A stretch of DNA of 64,000 nucleotides from Oenanthe sinensis. Taxonomy: Eukaryota; Streptophyta; Magnoliopsida; Apiales; Apiaceae. Below, in pieces: positions 35,540-47,237 of this stretch; within the stretch, counting starts at the first letter, position 1, and each line of letters opens with the position of its first letter. Both the position numbers and the translations under genes were made by a program. The stretch lies in contig CM053794.1 of NCBI GenBank assembly GCA_028671895.1, forward strand, positions 40,254,501 to 40,318,500. Direction: 5' to 3'. The notes beneath the pieces are model-generated. The model worked only from the letters and a program-made list of their open reading frames with translations, had not been told where the DNA came from and did no database searches.

Positions 35540-36983
35540 GCTCTAAAGCTCTACTTTAGATATAGACATATGGAAAGCATATACTACATGGAGAATGGTT
35601 GATCATTTTGATGTGTTTCCAGAGGGCACATTGATAAAATTAGCCGGTCTTTATAAAATGGATGGATGGGCCGCGGGCTTACAATAAAGGTTGATTGATT
35701 ACTAATCTATAGTCTATAGTCGTCACAGCTTGGGCTTACGAAATTTGACCAACTCAACAATGAATCATCTACGTACCCCGAATCATTGTAACTGTTTGTT
35801 AAGAGGCTGGCCTGAATTCATGCCTTGATTTAATTAATTTTGTTTGTGTCTGCTCTTTTGTCATCATATACTAATTTCCTAAAAGCAAAAAAATAAAATG
35901 AAATTATGAACAAGAAAATATAATTTAATATCTTTTCATTTCCTTTCTGAAATGCAAGCGCCAACAACATGTATATTTTTATTCTCTGAGTAAAGCTTAT
36001 AAACTAATATTATGAATTCAGGACGATAAATGATAACTGATTTTTTAGGCTATTCTATGTCGACGCTCATAAAATTATTAATTGGTTTCTCCTTAAAATA
36101 AAAATATAAAATGATAGACATGAAAGAGACCTTGGTCTTGAAACAATGCATTTGGTGAAAACACGTGTATGTTTGGTCGTGACCTCTGCTCAGATCTGCC
36201 ACTCAATCTTGTACTGTCGCGTGGGTAGAGATATTATAATTATGCGAGTAAACTATAGTGGTTAAAATAAAATCTTCAAATTATAATTTTATTTTGACTT
36301 TAATTATAAACGGGGTAAATTTTAAATTTCAATCTTATTTCATCACTGATTAACATTGTTGGTACAAAATGGTATGTGAAATTTGTAAGTATCACAATAC
36401 ATGCATAATTTTGTACCTAATGTGTTATATTTATGTAGTATTTTGCAACTCATCGTATATTTGAATCCGGCAACTGGCGAGAATAATTTAAAATTAAGAT
36501 AATGTTATTTATTTAGAGAGATGTCCTCGCATTGTTTATTTACGAAATTGAGATAATTCAACAATTTTAATGGCTACTTTATCAAATTATTAGTGTTTTT
36601 TCTTCTTTAATTATCTAAAAAAATTATTAGTATTTAGAACCTTTTTTTTTTCTCCGCTGAAACTGGAGTCTAAGTAATCATGCATGCAGATGGTGGGGAG
36701 AAATCGTAAAGGAGAAAAGAATCGAAACATATGGGCCATTTTCCCACCTAATCCTATTATTAGTTGCTACCATTATTTCTCTCTCTCTCAAGTATACTCA
36801 TTGCTACTTTTTATTTTCATATCGTAACCTCTTAGCTTTTTAATGAAAGTTCTTGAATATATTCTCACACACACACACACATTTTGTGCTCTACAGTCCC
36901 CAGTTTATTAGTTTGTGCAGGAGTTTTACTATTTACTCAAGTGTCGGTGCCTTCATATTTGTTACAGTAAAACTTGCTAAGCT

Positions 36984-39900
36984 ATGCTGCGTGTCAATGG
37001 CCGCTCTTCTCCTGATCAACACTCCACTTTGAAGTGGTATATATGAATATTATTTCTTCATTAATTTTCTAGTTCTTCATGCTAAACTAATATTATTTCC
37101 TGTTATGCTCTATTCATCATGTTCCTATTTGCAGCAATGCTCCTCAAGAAGTTGAGTCACCCATGGATCATCATCTACTTAATGTATCACCCAGACTCTC
37201 CTTTCAATTCTATTATGTAAGCAACTTCCTTATTCATATCATTAGAAGATTGTTGTAATTTTTGAAAAATAGCCTGAAAAGGTGAAAACTAATATGTGGA
37301 CTTTGCTCAAATAGATGTTGATGATCAATTTTACTGATGTGATAATGATTTACAGTTTGATCTGATATTATAAAGTGATATCCCAGTTGTGACAAGTTCT
37401 TATTTTTTTGGGATACGGCTTACAGGATAACTAAATGAATTTTTCATGTACCAAGCTAAAATCACGCAAACTGAAGCTTAATGATTCACAGATATCCGTA
37501 ATGATCTGTCTTGTGATGTTTTTTGCATTTTTTTTTCAAAATCACAGCATTTTCTTTATGCTTAAGCTCACTTCGAGTAAGGAACTGCAGATGCAAAACC
37601 ACATACTCCCTCCGTTTCATCCATTTGTTTACATTACGGAGAGGGTGTTCGGCATGTATTTTAAGGTGCATATAAAACATAGTTCCATAATTTATTTTTA
37701 AAATTTTTTTTCTCTAAATAAAAATTTAATGTTTAAACTTTTATTCAGAGGAAAAAAATTAAAAAATAAGTTATGGAACTATATTTTATATGCACCTTAA
37801 AATGCGTGCCGGACACTCTCTCCCAAGTATAAACAAATGGGTGGGACTGGGGAAGTTATATAAAAAACAACAACTAGCCTTTATATGTATATCCCTTTGG
37901 AAATTTTAAGTTATTATGAGCACTGATCTAGTTATCTGATTGAAGAAATTTTCTCATTGTGATTGGAGTTGCATCAGTAGATTCTTCAGTGTAAATGAAT
38001 GGCAGAGCTTGATGATTCCTAATGCTTTAATCTTTGTCTGATGTAGTCTTCTGCAGAACTGTTAAACGAAATCATTACTATTGAGGATGAAATTACTCAT
38101 TTAGAACGTTATATTCTTTCTCTCTACCGCGAAGCTTTCAAGCAGAGTTCTCAGTCCTTCTCTGGGAAGTCTGAAACTGATTTACAGAACAAGATACTAA
38201 TAGAACCAAGAAATATTACTGATCAATCATGCTCGACTCTGGAGTCTAACTTCTCTAAAGATGTACCTGTCGATCACCATTGCATTTCCTCTGTGCGTGC
38301 TTCCACTGATTTAGATGATTGGAATCATGGTGGCATGCTAAAGCCATCAACTCAAAGGGTCAGTAAACTTAATAAGTTAATCAACACCAAATTGTTTGTT
38401 ACAAGACCAAGGAGCATCTCTTGTTATGCACTGCCTGAAAATTTATTGATGTTAAATATTTACTATGAGTAATTTCAGGACAGGGTGGTCGTTGAGCATG
38501 GCCATCGAAGTCTTGCAGATTATCTTGTTGCTTCTCGCATTGATAATAACCTTAACAGACCTGATACACTTTCAGAAGACATTATCAGATGCATATCTTC
38601 TATTTACATCAAATTGGCAGACCCTACTCCAAGTCAAAAAGGGTTTTCAGCTTCTTCTGTTTCATCATTCTCCTCCTCAAGTGCATTTTCTCCCAGATCA
38701 GATTCGTGGAGCCCTCATTTCAGTGAAGAAGCCAGAGGTCGCCAAATTCAAGGGTTGAATGGGGAGAGCGACCCATATGCTGCAATGTTCGAAGTTCTTA
38801 AGTTAAGTTTAGATGATGATAGTTTTAACTACGCTGCTAGAGTGCTTCAAAATTTCAGGTATTTAAAACTGGATTATCTGTAATATAATAAAAGCATTCT
38901 TATTCAAGTAACACATACTCATAGCTAGTCCCGACTCCCAACAATTGGAATGTGCTAGGAGCTGAAGCTAATAAACAGTAATCTGTTAGACGAGTATTAA
39001 AAAAAGAAAAAAAATTAGGTATGCGATCGAGCAAGGGAAAAAATGAATACCTAGTTTTACTTAATAAAAAGAAGCAATAATGACCATCTAGCATCCTGGA
39101 ACTTTACAACCCCGATAATTTTAAACAGTGGTTCACAAAGAAGATTTGAGGCATCCTTCGCTAATCTTGTTTGTTGGTGCAGGCTACTAATTAACAATCT
39201 TGAGAAGGTTGACATGATGAAGATGACACATGAAGAGAAGCTTGCATTTTGGATAAATATTCACAATGCTTTGGTTATGCATGTATGTCTTGTCCATGTT
39301 CTTTTATATTTTTCAAGCTCAAGACTCTTAAACTTGTATAAAAAAACAGTTTGATTTCATCTGATTGTGTATACTTTACTCTAGTTTTAGGCAGCTGTTA
39401 AAATACACTTGGTTTATCCTATATTAAACTTTTATGACAATATTTTGGAGGCTTTTGTTACAGGCACATTTAGCTTATGGAACATCAAACCATGTGAGAA
39501 GTGCTTCAATTTTGAAGGTACTAACACACGCCTAACCTTATCTACAACATAATAAATGGATTGGATAATGATCCTCATTTCTTTCTTCAGGCAGCTTATA
39601 ATGTTAGTGGACATTGCATAAATGCAGACATTATACAGAGCTCTATTTTAGGAATAAGATCACGCTTTTCAGCACCGGTATGTCCTATGAAATCATTTAC
39701 TATATGAAATATTAATTAGCATCAAAGCATGTGTAGAAAACTATGCCTGACACTCTGACAGCCTGAGCAGTGTAAAAGTCTGGAACAATCGTTTCTTGCT
39801 CGTATTCACAAATCAGAATACTTGATCAATATTCGTCGTCTAAACTAATTTGGCATATCCGTGTATTCATAACCAGAAAATAAATTTAATAGGAATTATA

Positions 39901-40561
39901 AATTAATTACTGTACTAGTTTATACTAGTTCAGTAGTTCGACTAACACATATCATAGCAGTGGCTAGATACACTGCTCTCTCCAGGAAAGAAGTTTAAAC
40001 CAGTGAGGACCAGACACAAATTTGCCATCGATCATGCTGAGCCACTTGTTCATTTTGCACTCTCTTCAGGAGTATACTCTGACCCTGCGGTATGCTATGC
40101 TGATCTTTACAGAAAAGTTATAATTTTATTACATATATCAGCTGAAGAGTTGTACTTTCAGGAACTGAAAATGCAATTCATTTTCCCAATCCTAATTCCA
40201 AGTCTAATTCACTATCTCTTTCGATAATTGATAGACTATTTTGTAATGTACACAGGTCAGAGTATACACTGCAAAAACTATATCAGAGGATTTAAAAGTT
40301 GCTCAGAAAGAGTTCATACAGGCTAGTGTATACATTAAGGAAACAAAGATATGTCTGCCAAAAATCCTTGACTACTTTGGAAAGGACATGTCACTAACCA
40401 TGCAGGCTCTTCTGGAGATAGTTTATGCATGTCTATCGGAATCTCAGCAGAAATCTATGCTAAGATGCATTCGAGTTAGGCCTGACAAGTTCATCAGTTG
40501 GTTGCCACAGAGTTCAACATTTCGATATGTGATTGACAAATCAGTTTCAAGAAAGAGATAA
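36984..40561 (+). CDS. MIP1 leucine-zipper/DUF547 protein (9 exons, 500 aa)
   Basis: Exons: 36984-37036, 37135-37216, 38047-38358, 38479-38858, 39183-39282, 39464-39517, 39591-39677, 39961-40089 and 40256-40561. They sum to 1503 nt in frame, all GT-AG. Residues about 48-77 (ELLNEIITIEDEITHLERYI) are the second helix of the ternary-complex-factor MIP1 zipper. DUF547 spans about 290-430 (KLAFWINIHNALVMHAHLAY, NVSGHCINADIIQSSILG, RTRHKFAIDHAEPLVHFALS, SGVYSDPAVRVYTAKTI). It ends SVSRKR. Relatives usually have a first coiled-coil helix upstream; here the N-terminal 45 residues from two small exons lack it. Either it is a short-form member or an exon was missed in the 830-bp intron that hosts a MITE. 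Biochemical function is unknown. Confidence 0.88.
37606..37856. mobile_element. Stowaway-like MITE in intron 2 of the DUF547 gene
   Basis: Left end CTCCCTCCGTTTCATCCATT preceded by TA; reverse complement of the right end AACTTCCCCAGTCCCACCCA. The inner parts (AGTTCCATAATTTATTTTTA and AATAAGTTATGGAACTATAT, then CACCTTAAAATGCGTGCCGG) match the element at 24588-24839 closely. Same family, more diverged tips. Confidence 0.75.
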
Positions 40562-41080
40562 ACGCCAACTGGATAAGTTAAGTTTCCGTATTTATAAGAA
40601 CTAGTAAAGCTTGTTGAAACAATGATTGAATCTGGGAGCAATACAAAAATATGTACAGTGGTAGAGAATGTGAATGGAGCAAGAGTGATTCTTGATAAAT
40701 ATTATTTCAGTTGTTTTTGGTTTTGAAAAATGTTTGATTTTTTCTGGCTTTATTAATTACTTGTACATTGTTAAAACTTTCTCCAACTTTCGTTAAAACT
40801 TCTAAGCTTATTTACGTTAAAACTTATTTTTCGATCTAATATCAATGATCAATCCATTAAATAATGCAATCATCAGTAACTCACAATTATCAACCCTGTA
40901 GAAAACTAATACTCCAACTTCCATAAAATTTAGAAAGCAAATTTCAAACAAACACCTAAAAAATAGTTATGATTTTATAAATCATTCTTATTAGTCGAAA
41001 TACAATAACTAAATAATTTAAATTTTAAAATAATAACAATCGTGTAAAAAAATATAGTTGAGGAAAACTAATACTAGTAT
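40562..41080. other. DUF547 3' flank, short intergenic
   Basis: Holds the 3' UTR of the DUF547 gene. No other feature seen. Confidence 0.5.
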
Positions 41081-41334
41081 CTCCCTCCGTCCCTGATTAG
41101 TATTCATTTTTTGTTTTTTCGTGGTTAAATTGACTAGTGTTTGACTAACAATTAAAAATTATTCTTTTATAATTTTAAAAAATTAAAAAATACATTTTAA
41201 AATAGATTATATATATTTTTTAACAATATAAAATTTTAATTTTTTTAATTATATATTATATTTAAATTACAGTCAAGTTTGACCGCACTGGAAACAAAAT
41301 GCAGGTCAGTAATTGATGTAAAAACGGAATGATC
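41081..41334. mobile_element. Stowaway-like MITE next to the AP-1 sigma promoter
   Basis: Left end CTCCCTCCGTCCCTGATTAG preceded by TA. The right terminus is degenerate (AAAACGGAATGATCC then TTA). About 254 bp. It ends about 80 bp before the AP-1 sigma start codon. Confidence 0.65.
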
Positions 41335-41349
41335 CTTATATCGCGCAAG

Positions 41350-41360
41350 CAATAAATACT
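41350..41360 (+). promoter_or_regulatory. candidate TATA-like box of the AP-1 sigma gene
   Basis: AATAAATAC-type motif about 60 nt upstream of the ATG and only about 16 bp beyond the MITE end. Weak motif; position is the main support. Confidence 0.3.
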
Positions 41361-41413
41361 GCGGCGAGGAATTAAAATTATCATCATCGTCGTCGTCATC
41401 TTTAAAAATTAAA

Positions 41414-43381
41414 ATGGTACGTCTCTAATTCTTTCGTTTCATTGAGAATTCATTATCTGGTTGTTTGATATGCAATATGTCATGTGTAAATTGTAATGTG
41501 TGTGTATTGTTTGCATTGAATTGTAATGAGTTGAATTGGCCGTTGGAAAAGGGTGTGATGAGTACATTTTATCATAGTTGGATTAATTGGTAACGATAAA
41601 AAATGCATGCTTGTGGGGGAAAATGGCTTCTGGTAGGGACTCTACTCTGCAGAGTTTATTTTGGGCTTTTACGTTATGCATCAGAGAGAATTTCTGCTGA
41701 AGAAAATATTGATAATAACATAATATGCTAATGTAGATTGACCTTTGACTCCTTTCCCCGTAATGTTTTCTGGAGCAATTAAGTCTTTTAGTTTAAGAAT
41801 ATATTTCCGCTACCCTAGGTCCATATGCGGAAAATTGCCTTCTTAGTTGATGTTCTGCTAATCTGCAATGTATGGCAGAATAGGAAATATTATGGAAATA
41901 GCGAGGAAGAAAATAAATACCTATGTACGTTTTATATCCTTAAGAGACAATTTTCCAAGGAATATTTGGAATTTTCTTCTTTTCAATTTTGGTAGAAATA
42001 GCCTTAAGTCTTTAACAGAAAGGGGTTGGAAATGATTCACGCTGTGCCTGTTTACAAGTATCCTACATGCTAAAGGGTTGTATATTTGTTAAGGACTTGT
42101 TTCCTTGAGCTTTTTATTGGAATGTTTATATACATAATTATGGTCAACAATATTAGCAAGTGGAAGCTTCTGAAATCTCGAGTATTTGTACCACTACACA
42201 TTGTAAAGTGATACAAAGTGTTCATTCCTTTGTTCAGATTCATTTCTTGCTGTGTGTTTAGTATAGATATACTAATGTTTAATTATTCTGTTCAGATTCA
42301 CTTTGTGCTTCTCATAAGCAGACAGGGGAAAGTAAGGTTGACTAAATGGTATTCACCTTATTCCCAGAAGGAAAGAACTAAGGTATTTATACTTGGTTTA
42401 TATGTTGTAGGTTTTTCATTTAATACTGCATATTTTTAGTATCTTCTACAAAATTGTATATCCAATAAAAATAATAGTAGCCAAGTGTCTAGTAGGGATC
42501 TGCTAGGTCATGGTTTGAATGGTGGAATCAGTCTCTTTCTAAAAATAAGGGCATGTTGCGTACATCAGCACCTACTGGGTGGCTGATGCGGCAGCCTTGT
42601 GCAATAAATATGGCCTATTGTGTTAAATACTTTGATTTATCCATATTAGACTCTGTTGTACAGAGTTCTCAAAAAATTGAGTCCTCAAGTTTTGTAATGC
42701 ACAAAGTGAGAAATGAAATAAGCCAGTTGCACAAATTGTGACCTTCGTCAATTTTATAAACCAACTGATGACATAGATGGATGCATCCTGGACTTGTTCT
42801 CTGTTTCAAACTAATTTGATATTCATCACAATTTGACGAGAAATAAAATAGTTTGCTTTTTCAATTGGTATTTGGCCAAATTATTGACGGTATTCTAACC
42901 TGCTGGCTGCTGTCAGTTTGCTCAACCTTCATTATATGAGATATAAATAACGGTTATGATTTTAAATAGACAAAGATTCACACTTTGGGTTCAAATGAAT
43001 TTAAGCCCAATGGTATGGCATTTTGCTAATGTATTAGTGAAGTATGAAAAAATAGCAAGTAGTTTATAAGTGACAATCTATATCTAAGGTTCCTTTCTTT
43101 CTTAAGCTTTGTATTGACGTTAGAATTGTGAATGAGATACTTCTGAAACTAATCTATAACCAGAAAACTGTGATTGTTCATCTTTGTAAATTGTAGCATC
43201 TGCTTAAAATCTAATCTGGCGGTGCATGTTGTTTTAAGGTAATTCGAGAGCTGAGCAGTCTGATTCTCACCCGAGGCCCGAAGCTTTGCAATTTTGTAGA
43301 ATGGAGGGGATTCAAAGTTGTCTATAAAAGGTATTGGAAAGCTATTATCCAAAGCCAGTTTTGGTTCATGTTTTTACTTGC

Positions 43382-43416
<35 letters not shown>

Positions 43417-44576
43417 GCCTATAAACAATAAATACAGGCATTACCATTTTTCCATTGGTGTCTTTTTTTTCCTTTGTGCAGATATGCAAGCCTTTATTTC
43501 TGCATGTGCATTAATCAAGATGACAATGAACTAGAAGTCCTCGAAATTATCCATCATTATGTGGAGATTTTAGATCGCTATTTTGGAAGTGTGAGCTCTG
43601 CGAATACCTGAATTACCCTTAATTATAAACTGCTTATTTAACTTGTGATTGATTCTATGTGTGCTGTGATCACTAGGTGTGCGAGCTGGATTTGATTTTT
43701 AATTTTCACAAAGTAAGTTCATTTTTCTGTCACGTTATTATACCTACCCCCTTAATCTGATAAAGAAACGTGTTTTTTTCTAAATCGAGAAATTCGTGTT
43801 TCGCCTTGGACATTGAACTGCAATCTTGCTCCAGGCAGTAAATCTAATAACCTGGCTAGAAAACTGTTTTTCTCCGGTGGAAACTTAACAGCAGATGTCT
43901 AGATTATTAATGCAGCTAGTTTGAAAACGTGTTATTAACTTGAGGATGCCCATGAAAATCCAAAATTAGTAAATTACTCGGTGAAGCTGATTATTTGTGC
44001 CTTCCGTGGACCTTATTTTGTCAATGCGTCACAAAATATGAACACGCTCTTGCTAGAAAGGAAACACAGATTTCTTTGTAGTGAAACCATGAGTGTGTTA
44101 TAAAATATATTGACAGACTATTCACACAGTCCTTTCCTCACCACTTCAATCTCTCAAGGAAGTTCAGCACTTCAGCCAGAATAGAGTGTGCGAGACTAGG
44201 AATTTTGAATTAAAGATTTTTTTTCTTGAATTTTATTCCTTATATTTTACCTCAAGAATATGTCAATAGTTTCCATTGCAGTTCATATGGTTGCAAGTAG
44301 ATAGATTAAATTGTTTCTATCAAAAAACTTGGCAGGCATATTTTATACTGGATGAAATTTTGATTGCGGGTGAGCTTCAAGAATCAAGCAAGAAAACAGT
44401 TGCACGTTTAGTCGCTGCACAGGTATTGCTTCTTCTTCCCTGTTATATCCTTGTCCAACGTGTTGAAAAATCTGAAGTTTAATTAGCTACTGATAATCAT
44501 GTAGGACTCACTAGTTGAGGCTGCTAAAGAACAGGCCAATTCTGTGAGCTTTATTATCTCCCAGGCGACCAAATAA
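41414..44576 (+). CDS. AP1S: AP-1 complex sigma (small) subunit (7 coding exons, 161 aa)
   Basis: Exons: 41414-41416, 42296-42382, 43239-43330, 43482-43590, 43677-43712, 44336-44422 and 44505-44576. They total 486 nt in frame. The protein reads M-IHFVLLISRQGKVRLTKWY, then VIRELSSLILTRGPKLCNFV, YASLYFCMCINQDDNELEVL, VCELDLIFNFHK, AYFILDEILIAGELQESSKK and a tail ending SQATK. This is the clathrin adaptor small-chain fold with the length of plant AP-1 sigma. It acts at the trans-Golgi network/early endosome, where sigma and gamma form the hemicomplex that reads dileucine cargo signals. The first coding exon is only the ATG, followed directly by a GTACGT donor and an 879-bp intron. Confidence 0.95.
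43382..43416. repeat. TA/TG microsatellite in AP-1 sigma intron
   Basis: TA run then TG run in the intron between 43330 and 43482. Confidence 0.9.
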
Positions 44577-45197
44577 AGCTTAGAAGCTCTATAATTACTA
44601 TCTGCAATTTCAGCAGGCTCCAAATAATGCTTGAAAAGTTTCTAGTATTTGTCTAAGTCGCAAATTTGCAATAGTGTGATGTCCAAAGTAATAAAACCAA
44701 ACACACCTGGTATATCAATGTAATGCAGTGTTCAAATAAAGCTTTAGAAGTTTTGAAGTATTTGTCAACTATGCCATTTAGTTAATTTATGTTATAGTGT
44801 GATGGAGGTTTTTTTTATCATTGCACGGCTTCATCAGTTATATAAGATTGGATAAAAATTCATGCAAAATGTCTTTAAGCTGCAATTGCCTGGGCCTCTT
44901 TTTTAAGTGCATAATTGGCTGTGAAGGTATTTCTATAAATTTATCTAATTATCTTTTGTAACATCAAATACTTATTAGTTCATATTAATACACTAAAAGC
45001 CATCTCAAGTTGATTCAAACAATTTCAAATGGTATTGTAGTTATTAAAAACATTACTTATATACTTAAAAATATGTGAATACATTCGAGGAAAGTCAAGA
45101 TTCTTTACACCCTTGATGAGTACTTGATGCTACACCGCCTACACAAGCGCACAGCTAAGAGTGCAAGCACGTAAAACTTGCTAAATCTTGGGTGTTC
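44577..45197. other. convergent 3' flanks of AP-1 sigma and LYK genes
   Basis: Both neighbours end here and face each other, so this holds both 3' UTRs. Nothing else seen. Confidence 0.5.
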
Positions 45198-47237
45198 TTA
45201 TCTGCCATGGCTCATCGACCTAGAGTACTCGAGTTCATCAGACGGATCCCAGTCTAGCGAGGATGAATGAATCTTAGACAATGTCATAAAAACCTCCGCA
45301 GAAGAGGGACGAGAGTTAATATCATCAGCAACACAGCTCCTAGCCAGCTGCGCCATAGAGTAGGCCAAGTCTAATGGGTACTGTTTTTTCAGGCAAGGAT
45401 CCATAAACTCCCCGAGCTTCTCTCTCACATTCTCCCCTCCGAGTACCTCAACAATGGTAGCAGAAAGCAATTCGTCCTCTTTTCCCGTCTCCGTGCTCTT
45501 ATGTTGCACAGCTTCTTTACCCGACAAGAGCTCCAACATCACCACTCCGAAAGCAAACACATCTAGTTTAGGAGTAATTAGCCCGTTTTCAATGTACTCC
45601 GGAGCCATACACCCATAGGTTCCCACCACATGTTTAGACAGTTGCATACCTCCTCCCTCCTCACCGTCCATTAGAGACCTTGCAAATCTGAAATTGGCAA
45701 TCTTGGCCCTTAAATTGCTGTCCAAAAGTACATTGCTAGTAGTCAAGTTCTTGTGGATGTAAGGAGGATTGATACAGTTATGTAGATAATTCAAAGCATC
45801 AGCAATATGATAAGCAATTTGAACCCTCTGAATCCATCCCAAAACATTAGCATCGGCCGGTATCGTGTCATCCTTCTTGACCAGACTCGGCTCGTGCAGC
45901 ATATCACTAACAGAGCCTTTCTCTGCATACTCATAAACAAGGTAGGTGTTACCCTGGTGCACACAGTAACCAGAAAGCCTGATTATATTAGAATGATTGA
46001 TCTGCTTCAGAATACTAATCTCAGTCGAAACATCCCCTCTCAAAATCTTTACAGCAGCAGAATCTCCATTGAAAAAGCCCCTATAAACGGACCCTTTGAT
46101 CCGGTTTGCCTCCCCAAAAAATCCAGTGGCCTGCTGCAACTCCTCAAACTTGTAATGTGCAAGAGATCCAATAGCATACCTCACCCCTTCCGATGAAATA
46201 GACCACGACGATGATGGATTCCCCCTTGTCTCTATAGGCTTATGATAATCACCATACCTATTAGGAACCACCGGGGTAGCCTGACTAGCTTCTTTTCTTG
46301 ACTGCCTCCTGAAAAACCAGACCAGAAAACCAGATAAAGACCCAAGCAGAAGCAAACCAGCCCCAATTCCAACCCCAATAAACACCCATTTCTTCGAAGA
46401 ATCTTCATCATCATCGCCAGTGGGAGGATTAATAGGCAGCGTAGGAGAAGGTGGTGGGGGAGGTGGAGAAACTGATAATTCCAGCCTATTAGGCTCTTTC
46501 TTGAGTGGAACCAACAACGGTGTAAATGGGAAAATAAGTGTATCCTTATCAATCTCATTTGCTTCCAAAACACTCATATTATCGGCTCCGCTGACACTAA
46601 ACGTACCAGCAATCTGATAAACAGTATCACCCCAATCAATAAGATAAGCAAGAAGATACTTATAACCCTCATCAACCTGTTTTGTAGAAGGGCAAGCACA
46701 TCTAACAGGCACATTCACTTTCATATCAGCTACTAAATTTCGATAATCATACTGGTTCTGGGAAATCAATGACTGACAAGTAGTAAGGCCCTGGTAAGTA
46801 TTGTTAGCAACACTGAAGTAAGTTTCACCCGTGAATTTCAACGCGTAGGAAGCCTGGTGCTGGTAAAATGGGCCACCAGGGGCTTTGGAACATGTGCAGT
46901 TTACGGGAACGATAACAAGGGTGTTTGGGGTGATAGGAGAGACATCAGAGATGTTGTTGAGCCTGGCTATTTCCGAGGCGTTGGTGTTGAGGAGATAAGC
47001 AATGGATACAGGGGTGTTGTAAGTAAGGGTTGATCGGAAAGTGACATAAGATAAGCAGCTGGGGGTGGTGGAGCAGTTGTATCCGAGAGTTGTAGTGAAG
47101 TTTTGTTCACACTTGAGTTGCTTGTTGTTGACGTAAGATTGTTGGGCATGGGAGGAGCCGAATATGAGAGATGTACATAATATGGATAGATAGAGTAGCA
47201 GCCAGTACTGACCGGAGTTTGAGCTTTTTCCGGCCAT
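45198..47237 (-). CDS. LYK5-like: LysM receptor-like pseudokinase, LYK4/LYK5 type (679 aa, intronless)
   Basis: Signal peptide (1-31). Ectodomain with three LysM repeats (about 67-113, 131-178 and 192-245) separated by CxC motifs (C114/C116, C180/C182). Proline run (258-268). Transmembrane helix (about 284-309). Kinase-like domain (about 360-655). The glycine loop is degenerate (IKGSVYRG). The VAIK-type lysine is kept (K397). The catalytic HRD is HKN (495-497) and DFG is NFR (515-517), so it is a pseudokinase. In Arabidopsis LYK5/LYK4 bind chitin oligomers and work with the active kinase CERK1 at the plasma membrane. The single exon and 660-680 aa length agree with that clade. An NFR5-type Nod-factor receptor is less likely: those are about 595 aa. 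Confidence 0.93.
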   Translation of the reverse strand: MAGKSSNSGQYWLLLYLSILCTSLIFGSSHAQQSYVNNKQLKCEQNFTTTLGYNCSTTPSCLSYVTFRSTLTYNTPVSIAYLLNTNASEIARLNNISDVSPITPNTLVIVPVNCTCSKAPGGPFYQHQASYALKFTGETYFSVANNTYQGLTTCQSLISQNQYDYRNLVADMKVNVPVRCACPSTKQVDEGYKYLLAYLIDWGDTVYQIAGTFSVSGADNMSVLEANEIDKDTLIFPFTPLLVPLKKEPNRLELSVSPPPPPPSPTLPINPPTGDDDEDSSKKWVFIGVGIGAGLLLLGSLSGFLVWFFRRQSRKEASQATPVVPNRYGDYHKPIETRGNPSSSWSISSEGVRYAIGSLAHYKFEELQQATGFFGEANRIKGSVYRGFFNGDSAAVKILRGDVSTEISILKQINHSNIIRLSGYCVHQGNTYLVYEYAEKGSVSDMLHEPSLVKKDDTIPADANVLGWIQRVQIAYHIADALNYLHNCINPPYIHKNLTTSNVLLDSNLRAKIANFRFARSLMDGEEGGGMQLSKHVVGTYGCMAPEYIENGLITPKLDVFAFGVVMLELLSGKEAVQHKSTETGKEDELLSATIVEVLGGENVREKLGEFMDPCLKKQYPLDLAYSMAQLARSCVADDINSRPSSAEVFMTLSKIHSSSLDWDPSDELEYSRSMSHGR

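Larger units (their letters stand above)
34030..36983. other. intergenic, microsatellite-rich
   Basis: No gene. Contains a TA/TATG tract (34334-34401) and a CA/TA compound tract (35470-35539). The final few hundred bases are the upstream region of the DUF547 gene and include a short CA run at about 36869-36881. Confidence 0.5.

Noticed and set aside
37435..37701. 88-codon plus frame
   Set aside because: Intron sequence running into a Stowaway-like MITE.
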